DNA of 64,000 nucleotides from Micromonospora sp. NBC_01740 (GCF_035920365.1 NZ_CP109150.1:248001-312000); one strand, 5' to 3'. Shown: positions 29,063 through 38,730, counted from the stretch's first letter. Notes: generated from the letters alone by a model not told the origin. Numbers and translations are program-made.

Positions 29063-30102
29063 TCGAGGCAGCGGGCGGCGGCCAGCGGGTCGTTGGCGAT
29101 GGTGGTGGGCACGGGCGCGGTGGAGATCGCCCACTCCGGGTCCTTCAGGCCGTGGCCGGTGACCGTGCAGACCACCGTCGAGCCGGCCGGGACCCGACCG
29201 GCGGCGGCCTGCTGGAGCAGGCCGGCCACGCTGGCCGCGCTGCCCAGCTCGACGAAGACCCCGACCTCGCGGGCCAGCAGCCGGTACGCGGCCAGGATCT
29301 CCCGGTCGGTGACGGCGGCGATCAGCCCGCCCGAGGAGTCCCGGGCGTCGAGCGCCCTGGTCCAGCTCGCCGGGTTGCCGATCCGGATGGCGGTGGCGAT
29401 CGTGGACGGCTCGCGGACCACCTCCCCGGTGACGATCGGGGCGGCGCCGGCGGCCTGGAAGCCGTACATCTTCGGGGCCCGGGTGGCGTTGCCGTCCCGC
29501 AGCTCCTCCGAGTAGCCCATCCAGTAGGCGGAGACGTTGCCGGCGTTGCCGACCGGCAGGCAGTGGATGTCGGGCGCGTCACCCAACGCCTCGACGATCT
29601 CGAACGCGGCCGTCTTCTGGCCGTGCAGCCGGTCGATGTTGACCGAGTTGACCAGGGCGACCGGGTAGTCCTGCGCGAGCTTGGCGGCCAGCGACAGGCA
29701 GTCGTCGAAGTTGCCGGTGACCTGGAGCAGCTTCGCCCCGTGCACGAGCGCCTGGGCCAGCTTGCCCAGCGCGATCTTGCCCTGCGGCACGAGCACCGCG
29801 CAGGTCAGGCCGGCGCGGGCCGCGTACGCCGCCGCGGAGGCGCTGGTGTTGCCGGTGGAGGCGCAGATGATCGCCTTGTTGCCGGCCTCGACCGCCTTGG
29901 AGACCGCGAGGGTCATGCCCCGGTCCTTGAACGAGCCGGTCGGGTTGGCGCCCTCCACCTTCAGGTGCACGTCGCAGCCGAGCCGGGCGGAGAGCACCGG
30001 CGCGGGCAGCAGCGGCGTGTTCCCCTCGTGCAGGGTCACGACCGGGGTGGCGTCGGTGACCGGCAGCCGGTCCCGGTACGCGTCGATCAGACCCCGCCAC
30101 AT
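29053..30102 (-). CDS. thrC: threonine synthase
   Basis: A 349-residue PLP enzyme converting O-phosphohomoserine to threonine. The PLP lysine is in [11 protein letters not shown], the phosphate-binding loop in [15 protein letters not shown], and the substrate segment in [13 protein letters not shown]. The ATG at 30102 has GGGAG six bases upstream; the longer N-terminal extension ([10 protein letters not shown]...) is rejected. It lies 226 bases downstream of hom in the same orientation. Confidence 0.95.
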   Translation of the reverse strand: MWRGLIDAYRDRLPVTDATPVVTLHEGNTPLLPAPVLSARLGCDVHLKVEGANPTGSFKDRGMTLAVSKAVEAGNKAIICASTGNTSASAAAYAARAGLTCAVLVPQGKIALGKLAQALVHGAKLLQVTGNFDDCLSLAAKLAQDYPVALVNSVNIDRLHGQKTAAFEIVEALGDAPDIHCLPVGNAGNVSAYWMGYSEELRDGNATRAPKMYGFQAAGAAPIVTGEVVREPSTIATAIRIGNPASWTRALDARDSSGGLIAAVTDREILAAYRLLAREVGVFVELGSAASVAGLLQQAAAGRVPAGSTVVCTVTGHGLKDPEWAISTAPVPTTIANDPLAAARCLDLA

Positions 30103-30328
30103 GTCGTTCTCCCTCGCCTCTACCGTCCCGCCGAGTCGGGTACGCCTCCAGCCTGGACCAGTCTCGCCGTGTGCCCGCCGGCGCACCCGCAGTTAACCAT
30201 CAGGCGAGACGCGGAAGCGCTCGCCCCGCCGGGCCGGGACAGCGGACGGGCCCAGGCGCGCCCGACCCGCACCGCCGGCGGTCGCGGGCCGGCCCGCTCC
30301 CGTCACCGGGGCCCTGCGGACGGACCGC

Positions 30329-31654
30329 TCAGAGCCCGCCCTCGACCCGCAGCACGCTCGCCACCGAACGGACGATGTCCAGTCCGCGCAGCTCCCGCAC
30401 GGTGGCGGCGAGCGCCGCGTCCGGCGCCACGTGGGTGACGATCACCAGGTCGGCGTCCTCGCCCCGGCCGGTCGCGCCGCCGCCCGCCGGGCCCTGCCGC
30501 ACGGTGGCGATCGACACGTCGTGCCGGGCGAACACGCCGGCCACCGCCTCCAGCACACCCGGCCGGTCGGCCACGTCGAGGCTGATGTGGTAGCGGGTCA
30601 GCGCCTCCCCCATGGGCCGCACCGGCAGGTCGGCGTACGCGCTCTCGCTGGCCGACCGCACCCCGGCGAGCCGGTTGCGGGAGACCGCCACCACGTCGCC
30701 CAGCACCGCGCTGGCGGTCGGCGCGCCGCCCGCGCCCCGGCCGTAGAACATCAGCGGCCCGGCCGCCTCGGCCTCGACGAAGACCGCGTTGAACGCGTCG
30801 CCGACGCTGGCCAGCGGGTGGCCCAGCGGGATCATCGCCGGGTGCACCCGCACGCTGACCGTCTCCCGGCCGGCGGCGTCGGCGCCCCGGGCGGCGATGC
30901 AGAGCAGCTTGATGGTGCAGCCCATCGCCTTGGCGCTGGCCACGTCGGCCGCCGTGACCTCGGTGATGCCCTCCCGGTGCACGTCGGCCGCGCCGACCCG
31001 GGTGTGGAACGCCAGCGAGGCGAGGATGGCCGCCTTGGCCGCCGCGTCGAAGCCCTCCACGTCGGCGGTCGGGTCGGCCTCGGCGTAGCCCAGCTCGGTG
31101 GCCTCCTCCAGCGCCTCCGCGAAGCCGGCGCCGGTGGCGTCCATGGCGGAGAGGATGAAGTTGGTGGTGCCGTTGACGATGCCGGTGACCCGGTTGATCC
31201 GGTCGCCGTGCAGCGACTCGCGCAGCGGGCGCAGCAGCGGGATCGCCCCCGCCACGGACGCCTCGTAGTAGAGGTCGCCGCCGCCCTCGGCCGCCGCGTC
31301 GTGCAGGGCGGCGCCGTCCTCGGCGAGCAGCGCCTTGTTGGCCGTGACCACGCTCTTGCCGGCCCGCAGCGCCTCCACCAGCCAGCCCCGCGCCGGCTCG
31401 ATGCCGCCGACCACCTCGACGACCACGTCCACGTCGTCGCGCTTGATCAGCCCCAGCGCGTCGGTGGTGAACAGGGTCGGGTCGACGGGCAGGTCGCCCC
31501 GGTCACGGCCGAGACGGCGTACGGCGATGCCGGCGATCTCCAGCGGGGCGCCGATCCGGGCGGCGAGGTCGGCCGCCTGCTCGTGCAGCAGCCGGACCAC
31601 CTCGCTACCGACCGTGCCGCAGCCGAGCAGTGCCAGGCGCACAGGTGATGTCAT
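30329..31654 (-). CDS. hom: homoserine dehydrogenase with C-terminal ACT domain
   Basis: 441 residues. It reduces aspartate semialdehyde to homoserine. It has a nucleotide-binding GCGTVGSEVV at the N-terminus and the catalytic segment (VNGTTNFILSAM, ELGYAEADPTADVEGFDAAAK). The C-terminal ACT domain (YHISLDVADRPGVLEAVAGVFARHDVSIATV) normally mediates threonine inhibition. The start MTSPVRLALLG at 31654 lies directly at the left edge of the TnpB element, so the native upstream region has been displaced and its current promoter is unclear. Confidence 0.94.
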   Translation of the reverse strand: MTSPVRLALLGCGTVGSEVVRLLHEQAADLAARIGAPLEIAGIAVRRLGRDRGDLPVDPTLFTTDALGLIKRDDVDVVVEVVGGIEPARGWLVEALRAGKSVVTANKALLAEDGAALHDAAAEGGGDLYYEASVAGAIPLLRPLRESLHGDRINRVTGIVNGTTNFILSAMDATGAGFAEALEEATELGYAEADPTADVEGFDAAAKAAILASLAFHTRVGAADVHREGITEVTAADVASAKAMGCTIKLLCIAARGADAAGRETVSVRVHPAMIPLGHPLASVGDAFNAVFVEAEAAGPLMFYGRGAGGAPTASAVLGDVVAVSRNRLAGVRSASESAYADLPVRPMGEALTRYHISLDVADRPGVLEAVAGVFARHDVSIATVRQGPAGGGATGRGEDADLVIVTHVAPDAALAATVRELRGLDIVRSVASVLRVEGGL

Positions 31655-31749
31655 CGGTGTCGCGGCGTGGATACCCCGGCCTCCAGGCAGGGGAGGAAAC
31701 GCCGCTCCCTCCCCTCGGTGAGTGTTCTCAGACCGGTAAGATATGAGGC

Positions 31750-32862
31750 GTGGGTGAGGTAGTGAAGCGGGCGTACAAGTACCGCTCTTATCCATCCCCT
31801 GAGCAGACCGAACAGTTGAACCGGACGTTCGGATGCGTGCGTCTGGTCTACAACCGGGCGTTGGCAGCGCGCACCCGGGCATGGGCCAACGACCGGCAGC
31901 GCACCAGCTACGTGCAGTCCTCGGCGTGGCTGACGGATTGGAAACGCACCGACGACCTGGCGTTCCTCAACGAGGTGTCGTCGGTGCCGTTGCAGCAGAC
32001 GCTGCGACATCTGCAAAGCGCTTTCGCCGCCTTCTGGGACAAGCGCGCCCGATACCCCCGATTCAAGTCCAAGCGCAAATCGCGCGCGTCGGCGGAGTAC
32101 ACCCGGTCGGCGTTTCGCTGGCGCGACGGTCGGCTCACCTTGGCGAAAATGCACGCGCCGCTGGCTGTCGTGTGGTCCCGGCCCCTGCCCGAAGGCGCGA
32201 ATCCGTCCACGGTGACGGTGTCCCGAGACACGGCCGGTCGCTGGTTCGTGTCCCTGCTGGTGGAAGACCCGACCGTCGTGCCGCTGCCGCCCTCGTCCAG
32301 CGTGGTCGGTGTGGACGCCGGCCTCACCAGCCTGGTGACCCTTTCCACCGGAGATAAGGTCACCAACCCGCGTCACGCGCGCGTCGAGCGGCGGAAGCTG
32401 GCCATAGCGCAGCGGAACCTGTCCCGTAAGGAAAAGGGGTCCGCGAACCGGGCCAAGGCCCGTGTCAAGGTGGCCCGTATCCATGCCCGCATCGCCAACC
32501 GGCGACGCGATCATCTGCACAAGCTGAGCACTCGACTCATCCGCGAGAACCAAACGGTCATGATCGAGGATCTCACCGTACGCAACATGCTTCGCAACCA
32601 TCGGCTGGCCCGGGCCATCTCCGATGCGGCCTGGTCGGAACTGCGCAACATGCTGGAGTACAAGGCAGCCTGGTACGGCCGCACCGTGATCGCCATCGAC
32701 CGGTTCTACCCGTCGTCGAAGACCTGCTCGGCGTGCGGACGCATCAACACCAAACTCACCCTCGGCGTCCGCGTCTGGACGTGCCCCAGCTGCGACACCA
32801 CGCACGACCGGGACGTCAACGCCGCCAACAACATTCTCGCCGCAGGGCTTGCGGAGAGGTAA
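31750..32862 (+). CDS. tnpB: TnpB, RNA-guided RuvC nuclease of an IS605-type element
   Basis: A 370-residue OrfB/TnpB protein. The N-terminal helix-turn-helix-like region starts KRAYKYRSYPSPEQ. The RuvC residues are present: aspartate in VVGVDAGLTSL, glutamate in VMIEDLTVRNM, and aspartate in HDRDVNAANNI. A four-cysteine zinc ribbon lies between them (CSACG ... CPSCD). All catalytic residues look intact, so cleavage activity is plausible. Start GTG at 31750; GTG at 31762 is an alternative. It is transcribed against the lysA-hom operon. Confidence 0.92.
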   Translation: MGEVVKRAYKYRSYPSPEQTEQLNRTFGCVRLVYNRALAARTRAWANDRQRTSYVQSSAWLTDWKRTDDLAFLNEVSSVPLQQTLRHLQSAFAAFWDKRARYPRFKSKRKSRASAEYTRSAFRWRDGRLTLAKMHAPLAVVWSRPLPEGANPSTVTVSRDTAGRWFVSLLVEDPTVVPLPPSSSVVGVDAGLTSLVTLSTGDKVTNPRHARVERRKLAIAQRNLSRKEKGSANRAKARVKVARIHARIANRRRDHLHKLSTRLIRENQTVMIEDLTVRNMLRNHRLARAISDAAWSELRNMLEYKAAWYGRTVIAIDRFYPSSKTCSACGRINTKLTLGVRVWTCPSCDTTHDRDVNAANNILAAGLAER

Positions 32863-32983
32863 AACGCCTGTCGAGCTGACGTAACACCTCACGGGATTCT
32901 CCCTACGGGCAGTCGGCGACGAAGCAGGAACACCTTCGGGCGACCGAAGGAGCCCCCGCCCATCAGGGCGGCGGAGGATGTCA
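32700..32983 (+). ncRNA. predicted omega (guide) RNA overlapping the tnpB 3' end
   Basis: TnpB proteins use an RNA covering the 3' part of the gene and the right end of the element, with the guide taken from flanking DNA. The right-end hairpin and GGATGTCA terminus are visible. The 5' border is not defined by sequence. The guide would be the roughly 16-20 bases from about 32984 on, which lie in the lysA 3' end. Confidence 0.45.
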
Positions 32984-34393
32984 ACCCACGTCCAATGCCA
33001 GCAGGTCCTCTTCGGTCTCCCGCCGGACGATCAGGCGCGCCTGGCCGTCGCGCACCGCGACCACCGGGGGGCGGGGCACGTGGTTGTAGTTGCTGGCCAT
33101 GCTCCGGCAGTAGGCACCGGTGCCCGGCACCGCGACAAGATCTCCGGGCTGCACGTCGGCGGGCAGGAATTCATCCTTCACCACGATGTCCCCGGACTCA
33201 CAATGCTTTCCCACCACGCGGGCGAGCATCGGCTCGGCGGTCGACGCCCGGGACGCCAGCGTCGCGGAGTAGGACGCGTCGTAGAGCGCGGTGCGGATGT
33301 TGTCGCTCATCCCGCCGTCGACGCTCACGTAGGCACGACGCCCGTCCGCTGCGTCACCACCAGTGCCTACCGGCACGGACTTGACCGTGCCGACCTCGTA
33401 GAGGGTGAACACGGCCGGCCCGACGATCGCCCGACCCGGCTCGATCGACAGGTGCGGGACCGCCAGCCGCTCGGCGGCGCACTCGGCCTCGACGATCCGG
33501 CGCAGCCGCTTCGCGAGGTCCTGCGGGGCGGCCGGGTCGTCCTGCGTCGTGTACGCGATGCCGAAGCCACCGCCGAGGTCCAGCTCGGGCAGCTCCACCC
33601 CGCGCGCGTCGCGGATCTGCGCCTGGAGGCCGAGCACCCGGCGGGCGGAGACCTCGAAGCCGCTGGCGTCGAAGATCTGCGAGCCGATGTGCGAGTGCAG
33701 GCCGCGCAGCTCCAGCACGCCCTCGTCGAGCACCCGGAAGGCCGCCTCGGCCGCCGCCCCGCCCGCGAGGGAGAAGCCGAACTTCTGGTCCTCGTGCGCG
33801 GTGGCGATGAACTCGTGGGTGTGCGCCTCGACGCCGACCGTGACCCGGATCATCACCCGGGGGCGGACGCCCCGCTCACGGGCGAGCGCGGTGAGGCGGC
33901 CGATCTCGTCGAACGAGTCGAGGATGATCCGGCCGACCCCGGCGTCGAGCGCCCGGCTCAGCTCGGTCACCGACTTGTTGTTGCCGTGGAAGCCGATCCA
34001 CTCGGGCGGCATCCCGGCCGACAGCGCGGTGGCCAGCTCGCCCCCGGTGCACACGTCGAGGTGCAGGCCCTCCTCGGCGATCATCCGGACCACGGCCCGG
34101 CAGAGGAAGGCCTTGCCGGCGTAGTAGACGTCGACGCCGTCGAAGGCGGTGCGGAAGTCCCGGGCCCGGGACCGCAGGTCGTCCTCGTCGAGGACGTACA
34201 CCGGGGTGCCGAACTCGGCCGCGAGGTCGCGGACGCCGAGGCCGGCCACGGCGAGCACGCCGTCGCCGTCGCGGGTGACGTTGCGCGGCCACAGCTGCGG
34301 CACCAGGGCGTTGACGTCGACCGGGGTACGCAGCCAGGACGGCCCCCGGCTGCCGATGTCACCGTGCAGCGCACCGGCCTCGTGAGCACGCAT
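32981..34393 (-). CDS. lysA: diaminopimelate decarboxylase
   Basis: A 470-residue PLP enzyme making lysine from meso-diaminopimelate. The PLP lysine is in VYYAGKAFLCR. Other hallmarks are HSHIGSQIFD, LDLGGGFGI, EPGRAIVGP and the active-site cysteine in GKHCESGDIV. It lies 63 bases downstream of argS. The stop codon (bases 32983-32981) coincides with the TGTCA end of the TnpB element, so the last codons or stop may be supplied by the insertion. Confidence 0.95.
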   Translation of the reverse strand: MRAHEAGALHGDIGSRGPSWLRTPVDVNALVPQLWPRNVTRDGDGVLAVAGLGVRDLAAEFGTPVYVLDEDDLRSRARDFRTAFDGVDVYYAGKAFLCRAVVRMIAEEGLHLDVCTGGELATALSAGMPPEWIGFHGNNKSVTELSRALDAGVGRIILDSFDEIGRLTALARERGVRPRVMIRVTVGVEAHTHEFIATAHEDQKFGFSLAGGAAAEAAFRVLDEGVLELRGLHSHIGSQIFDASGFEVSARRVLGLQAQIRDARGVELPELDLGGGFGIAYTTQDDPAAPQDLAKRLRRIVEAECAAERLAVPHLSIEPGRAIVGPAVFTLYEVGTVKSVPVGTGGDAADGRRAYVSVDGGMSDNIRTALYDASYSATLASRASTAEPMLARVVGKHCESGDIVVKDEFLPADVQPGDLVAVPGTGAYCRSMASNYNHVPRPPVVAVRDGQARLIVRRETEEDLLALDVG

Positions 34394-34456
34394 CTCAGCT
34401 GTCTCCGCTTCGCGACTGCGGGGCTCGCAAGCTCACTCCTCGCGCTCGCACGGCGC

Positions 34457-36121
34457 TCACATCCTTTCCGGGGCCGAGACGCCCAGCAGGCGCAGGCCGT
34501 TGGCGATCACGGTGCGGGTGGCGTCGTTCAGCCAGAGCCGGGCCCGGTGCAGGTCGGTGGTCTCCTCGTCGCCGCGCGGCAGGATCCGGCACTCGTCGTA
34601 GAACCGGTGGTAGGCCCCGGCCAGCTCCTCCAGGTAGCGGGCCACCCGGTGCGGGCCGCGCAGCTCGGCCGCCGCAGCGACCACGGCGGGGAACTCGGCG
34701 AGCGCCTTGAGCAGCTCGTTCTCCTTCTCGTGGCCGAGCAGATCGGGGCGGAACGCCTCGGCGTCGCCCCGGGTCAGCCCCACCTCGGCGGCGTTGCGGC
34801 CCACGCTGGCCGTCCGGGCCGCCACGTACTGCACGTAGTAGACCGGGTTGTCGCGGGTGGCCCGGGTCCACAGCTCGACGTCGATGTCGATCGGGGAGTC
34901 GCTGGAGTAGCGGGCGAGCGCGTAGCGGGAGGCGTCCACGCCGATCGCGTCGACCAGGTCCTCCAGGGTCACCACCGTGCCGGCCCGCTTGCTCATCCGG
35001 ACCGGGGCGCCGTCGCGGACCAGGTTGACCAACTGGCCGATCAGGATCTCCAGGCTGCGCTCCGGGTCGTCGCCGAAGCAGGCGGCCATCGCCTTCATCC
35101 GGCCGATGTAGCCGTGGTGGTCGGCGCCCAGCATGATCACGACGCGGTCGAAGCCGCGCTCCCGCTTGTCGAGGTAGTAGGCGCAGTCGGCGGCGAAGTA
35201 GGTCCACTCGCCGTTGGACTTGCGCAGCACCCGGTCCTTGTCGTCGCCGAAGTCGGTGGTGCGCAGCCAGGTCGCGCCGTCCGACTCGTAGAGGTGGCCC
35301 TGGTCACGCAGCCGCTGGAGGGCCAGGTCCAGCTCGCCCCGGTCGTGCAGGTCCTTCTCGTTGAAGTAGGTGTCGAACTCCACCCCGAAGCCGCGCAGCG
35401 AGGACTTGATCTCGGCGAACATGAGCTGCACGCCCTCGACCCGGAAGACCTCATGGGCGGCGGCGTCGTCCAGCTCCAGCACGTCGGGTCGGGCACCCCG
35501 GACGGCGTCGGCGATCTCGCTGATGTACGCACCGGCGTACCCGTCCTCGGGGGCCGGCTCGCCCTTCGCGGCGGCGAGCAGCGACCGGGCGAACCGGTCG
35601 ATCTGGGAGCCCGCGTCGTTGAAGTAGTATTCCGTCCCGACCTCGGCGCCGGTGGCGCGCAGGAGCCGGCTCAACGCGTCGCCGACGGCCGCCCAGCGGA
35701 CGCCGCCGATGTGCACCGGGCCGGTCGGGTTCGCCGAGACGAACTCCAGGTTCATCCGCTGCCCGGCGAGCCGGTCGCTGCGCCCGTACGCCTCGCCCGC
35801 CTCGACGATCGTGCGGGCGAGCTGGCCGGCGGCGGCCGCGTCGAGCCGGATGTTGAGGAAGCCCGGGCCGGCGATCTCCACCGACTTGACCCCCGGGGCC
35901 CGGCCGAGCTGCTCGGCGAGGGCCGTGGCCAGCTCGCGCGGCGGGACGCCCACCTTCTTGCTGAGCTGGAGGGCCAGCGTGGAGGCGTAGTCGCCGTGCT
36001 CGGGGCTGCGAGGTCGCTCGACCGCCGTCCGCTCCGGCAGGGCGGAGCGGTCCAGGCCACGCTCGGTGAAGACGGCGTGGGCTGCGGATAGGACGACCTC
36101 GGCGAGTTCTGCGGGAGTCAC
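34457..36121 (-). CDS. argS: arginyl-tRNA synthetase
   Basis: A 554-residue class I synthetase. The HIGH-type motif is in [13 protein letters not shown], and the KMSKS-type loop is the short [11 protein letters not shown] form of this enzyme. An N-terminal Add-1 domain and a C-terminal anticodon-binding helical domain ([16 protein letters not shown]) are present. The GTG at 36121 lies six bases after TAACAT, so the message is probably leaderless. It heads the argS-lysA-hom-thrC stretch. Confidence 0.96.
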   Translation of the reverse strand: MTPAELAEVVLSAAHAVFTERGLDRSALPERTAVERPRSPEHGDYASTLALQLSKKVGVPPRELATALAEQLGRAPGVKSVEIAGPGFLNIRLDAAAAGQLARTIVEAGEAYGRSDRLAGQRMNLEFVSANPTGPVHIGGVRWAAVGDALSRLLRATGAEVGTEYYFNDAGSQIDRFARSLLAAAKGEPAPEDGYAGAYISEIADAVRGARPDVLELDDAAAHEVFRVEGVQLMFAEIKSSLRGFGVEFDTYFNEKDLHDRGELDLALQRLRDQGHLYESDGATWLRTTDFGDDKDRVLRKSNGEWTYFAADCAYYLDKRERGFDRVVIMLGADHHGYIGRMKAMAACFGDDPERSLEILIGQLVNLVRDGAPVRMSKRAGTVVTLEDLVDAIGVDASRYALARYSSDSPIDIDVELWTRATRDNPVYYVQYVAARTASVGRNAAEVGLTRGDAEAFRPDLLGHEKENELLKALAEFPAVVAAAAELRGPHRVARYLEELAGAYHRFYDECRILPRGDEETTDLHRARLWLNDATRTVIANGLRLLGVSAPERM

Positions 36122-36133
36122 TGATCCATGTTA
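36122..36133 (-). promoter_or_regulatory. -10 box of a leaderless argS promoter
   Basis: TAACAT at 36133-36128 on the minus strand, six bases, then the GTG start codon. No ribosome-binding site is visible. Confidence 0.5.
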
Positions 36134-36221
36134 TCGGGGGTAGACTCGGCACCCGCGGCGGCGACCCAGTGTGTGAGACCGGCCCGCCGGATCCCCTGAC
36201 CGACCGACCTGACGAGGCACG

Positions 36222-37088
36222 ATGAGCATCAGCACACCGGGTGGCGGCCCCGAGCGGCGCCCGAACGTGGTCAGCACCGGCAAGAAGCCGGCAGCGGGCC
36301 GGCCGGCAGCAGGCGCCAAGACCGGGTCCGGCGGCGCCAAGCCCGGTTCCACCGGCGCGAAGACCGGTTCCACCGGCGCCAAGGCCGGGTCCGGCAAGCC
36401 GACGGGCACCCGCCCCGGCGCCGGGGGCAAGGGCCGCAAGCCCATCACCCCGGTGAAGGTGAGCCAGGGCCGCTCATGGGGGCCGATCGCGCTCTTCGTC
36501 GCCGTGGGTGTGCTGGCCGTGGCGATCATCGGCTACGGCGCCTGGGCGACGTTCCAGGGCGCCAAGCCCTGGGAGGACCGGGCGGACGCGATCGACGGCA
36601 TCGTCAACTTCCGCGAGAAGGACAAGGACCTCGTGTCCGGCGGCAACCACAAGACGGGGCCCCTCACCTACACGGTGCTCCCGCCGGTGGCCGGCCCCCA
36701 CAACGCGGCCTGGCAGAACTGCATGGGCGACGTCTACCCCGCCCAGATCGCCAACGAGCACGCGGTGCACAGCCTGGAGCACGGCACGGTCTGGATCACC
36801 TACCGTCCGGACCTGGCCGCCGACCAGGTGACGAAGCTCGCCGACAAGGTGCGGGGCAAGGAGAAGCTGATGCTCAGCCCGTTCGAGGGGCTGGACAAGC
36901 CGATCTCGCTCCAGGCGTGGGGCTACCAGCTCAAGGTCGACAACGCCGACGATGGCCGCATCGACGAGTTCATCAAGACGCTGCGGGTCAACGCCTCGAT
37001 CGAGGGGCCGACCGCGCTGTGCAGCCAGGGCATCACCGCCACCGGCACCACGCCGCGCGACGACGCCCAGCAGATGCCGCAGGGCTGA
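36222..37088 (+). CDS. DUF3105 membrane-anchored protein
   Basis: 288 residues. Residues 1-80 are a low-complexity Gly/Ala/Lys/Ser tail (AKTGSGGAKPGSTGAKTGST, expected cytoplasmic). One membrane helix (WGPIALFVAVGVLAVAIIGYGAWA) and an external DUF3105 domain follow. The domain has GPHNAAWQNCMGDVYPAQIANEHAVHSLEHGTVWITY, with histidines that may bind metal, and a second cysteine in TALCSQG. Function unknown. It is 8 bases upstream of the DUF305 gene and almost certainly co-transcribed. Confidence 0.85.
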   Translation: MSISTPGGGPERRPNVVSTGKKPAAGRPAAGAKTGSGGAKPGSTGAKTGSTGAKAGSGKPTGTRPGAGGKGRKPITPVKVSQGRSWGPIALFVAVGVLAVAIIGYGAWATFQGAKPWEDRADAIDGIVNFREKDKDLVSGGNHKTGPLTYTVLPPVAGPHNAAWQNCMGDVYPAQIANEHAVHSLEHGTVWITYRPDLAADQVTKLADKVRGKEKLMLSPFEGLDKPISLQAWGYQLKVDNADDGRIDEFIKTLRVNASIEGPTALCSQGITATGTTPRDDAQQMPQG

Positions 37089-37096
37089 GGAGAGCG

Positions 37097-37759
37097 ATGA
37101 GCATCCCGACCATGACCGCGACCAGCGAGCCGGCCAGCCCGGCTCCGGAGGAACGGCGGTCGCCGGCCCGCTGGGGCACGGCCGCGCTGGCCCTGGCCGT
37201 CGTGGTCGGGCTGCTCCTCGGGTACGCCGGTGGCATGCTGACCCCCCGGCTCACCCGGCCGGGCGACGCCTCGCCGGAGGCGGGCTTCGCCCGGGACATG
37301 CTGACCCACCACGCGCAGGCGGTGGAGATGGGCCTGGTCGCCTTCGACAAGGGCAGCGACCCGGAGGTCCGCAGCATCGGCGGCGACATCGCCACCTCCC
37401 AGCAGGGCGAGATCGGCACGATGCACACGTGGCTGCGCTCGTGGGGGCTCGACCCGGCGGGCAGCGAGCCGCCGATGTCGTGGATGTCCGACGGCGCCGG
37501 CCTGGTCAGGAACGGCCTCATGCCGGGCATGGCCACCCCCGAGGAGATGGCGAAGCTGCACGCGGCCGAGGGCCGGGAGCTGGACGTCCTCTTCCTGCAA
37601 CTGATGATCAAGCATCACCTGGGCGGCATCCACATGATCGACGGCATCCTCGACGTCAGCGACGAGCCCGACGTCGTCAGGACCGCGCAGACCATGAAGA
37701 ACACCCAGCGCAACGACCTCACCAATCTCCAGAACGCGCTGAAGCGGCTGGGCGGCTGA
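37097..37759 (+). CDS. DUF305 membrane-anchored protein
   Basis: 220 residues. One N-terminal membrane helix (GTAALALAVVVGLLLGYAGGM) is followed by an external helical DUF305 domain (FARDMLTHHAQAVEMGLVAF ... LFLQLMIKHHLGGIHMIDGI) with paired histidines and methionine-rich loops (MSWMSDG, MPGMATPEEM). This composition suggests metal, perhaps copper, binding; that is inference. AGGAGAG lies just before the ATG. The pairing with a DUF3105 gene is a common arrangement as I recall it. Confidence 0.87.
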   Translation: MSIPTMTATSEPASPAPEERRSPARWGTAALALAVVVGLLLGYAGGMLTPRLTRPGDASPEAGFARDMLTHHAQAVEMGLVAFDKGSDPEVRSIGGDIATSQQGEIGTMHTWLRSWGLDPAGSEPPMSWMSDGAGLVRNGLMPGMATPEEMAKLHAAEGRELDVLFLQLMIKHHLGGIHMIDGILDVSDEPDVVRTAQTMKNTQRNDLTNLQNALKRLGG

Positions 37760-37782
37760 CCCGCCGCCGCACCGTCGCCCGT

Positions 37783-37831
37783 CGAGAGGTCCGCGTCGCC
37801 GCCGTTTCACCCGGCCGACGCGGACCTCTCG
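37783..37831 (+). terminator. terminator after the DUF3105-DUF305 pair
   Basis: A perfect 16-bp stem (CGAGAGGTCCGCGTCG at 37783-37798 with 37816-37831) and a 17-base loop, 23 bases after the DUF305 stop. Confidence 0.75.
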
Positions 37832-37946
37832 CCATCCCGGCCCCCCTCAGGGAGCCGGCCACCCCGCGCCTCTGTCCGCTTTGAGTGGTAAGCGGCGTCA
37901 TGCACGATCTACCCCATTGCGACACTAAGAGAGTTTTCTCCACACA

Positions 37947-37958
37947 TATCGTGACCAG
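37947..37958 (+). promoter_or_regulatory. -10 box of a leaderless promoter for the IS630-like gene
   Basis: TATCGT at 37947-37952, six bases, then the TTG start at 37959. This spacing supports the unusual TTG start codon. Confidence 0.45.
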
Positions 37959-38678
37959 TTGCGATTCGGGCTCGTTGCGCAGGACGTGGGGGTTGCACTG
38001 AGAGACGCACGGCGTTCGGTAACCAGCTGGTGCCGGCGCCACACCATCGGCGGTGACGGGGCGGTGGCAGCCGTCCGTCGCGGACAGCGGCAGGGCGAGC
38101 CGGGAACGCTCAGCCGCGAACAGGAGCTCGAACTGATCGACGTCCTGCGGGGCGTCCATCCCGACGAGCTGGGCCTGGACGAGGAGCTGTGGACGCGGCA
38201 GAGCCTGCACACCCTCATCCAGCACCGCTTCGAGCCGTCCATGGACGCCGGGGCGGTGGGCGCGTACCTGCGGGCCTGGGGGCTGGGCCCCCGGGAGCCC
38301 CGGGAACGGGCCTGCGGCCTCTGCGTCGGCGCGGTGGAACGCTGGGTGCGCAGCGAGTACCCGGCCATCACCCGGGCGGCTCAGGAGCACCTCGCCGAGG
38401 TCTACTGGATCGGCCGCGTACGCCTGCGGGGCACGATGCCCGCGGCGGACGTCATCTCCGCCGTCTCCTCCCGCGGCCGGGTGCGCTTCATGATCACCAC
38501 CCCGTCGGTCGACCCGCCGCTCCCGCGCGACTTCGTGCTGCGGCTCAGCGGCGAGGAGCAGCGGACCGTGCACCTGATCGTCGACGGCTCCTGGCCCCGC
38601 AACGAGTGGCCCCGGCGCCTGCCCCGCCGCATCGTGCTGCACCCGCTGCCGAGCTGCGGCCGCGCCGTCGCCGCCTGA
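37959..38678 (+). CDS. IS630-transposase-derived helix-turn-helix protein, catalytic residues apparently lost
   Basis: 239 residues. Residues 1-110 resemble the double helix-turn-helix of IS630 transposases (RRSVTSWCRRHTIGGDGAVAAVRRG, SREQELELIDVLRG, ELWTRQSLHTLIQHRF, AVGAYLRAWGLGPREP). The rest follows the DDE domain layout, but the first catalytic segment reads VYWIGRVRLRG with no aspartate. Only the second strand keeps an Asp (LIVDGSWPRNEWP). It is likely a DNA-binding regulator derived from a transposase. No terminal inverted repeats were found. A GTG at 37986 is an alternative start. Confidence 0.65.
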   Translation: MRFGLVAQDVGVALRDARRSVTSWCRRHTIGGDGAVAAVRRGQRQGEPGTLSREQELELIDVLRGVHPDELGLDEELWTRQSLHTLIQHRFEPSMDAGAVGAYLRAWGLGPREPRERACGLCVGAVERWVRSEYPAITRAAQEHLAEVYWIGRVRLRGTMPAADVISAVSSRGRVRFMITTPSVDPPLPRDFVLRLSGEEQRTVHLIVDGSWPRNEWPRRLPRRIVLHPLPSCGRAVAA

Positions 38679-38730
38679 CCACCCGCGCCCGTCCCCGCAC
38701 CAGCCGGCCGCATCCGCGAGCGGCATCGGC

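Larger units (their letters stand above)
31655..32984 (+). mobile_element. TnpB-only IS605/IS1341-type element
   Basis: An insertion between lysA and hom containing only a TnpB gene; no TnpA was found in the window. Near the left end is an 8-bp hairpin (AGGGGAGG at 31689-31696 with 31708-31715). The right end has a GC hairpin (CGCCC-ATCA-GGGCG at 32957-32970) followed by GGAGGATGTCA at 32973-32983, the usual kind of right end for this family. Exact borders are uncertain; GATGTCA occurs at both edges (31647-31653 and 32977-32983). Confidence 0.8.
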
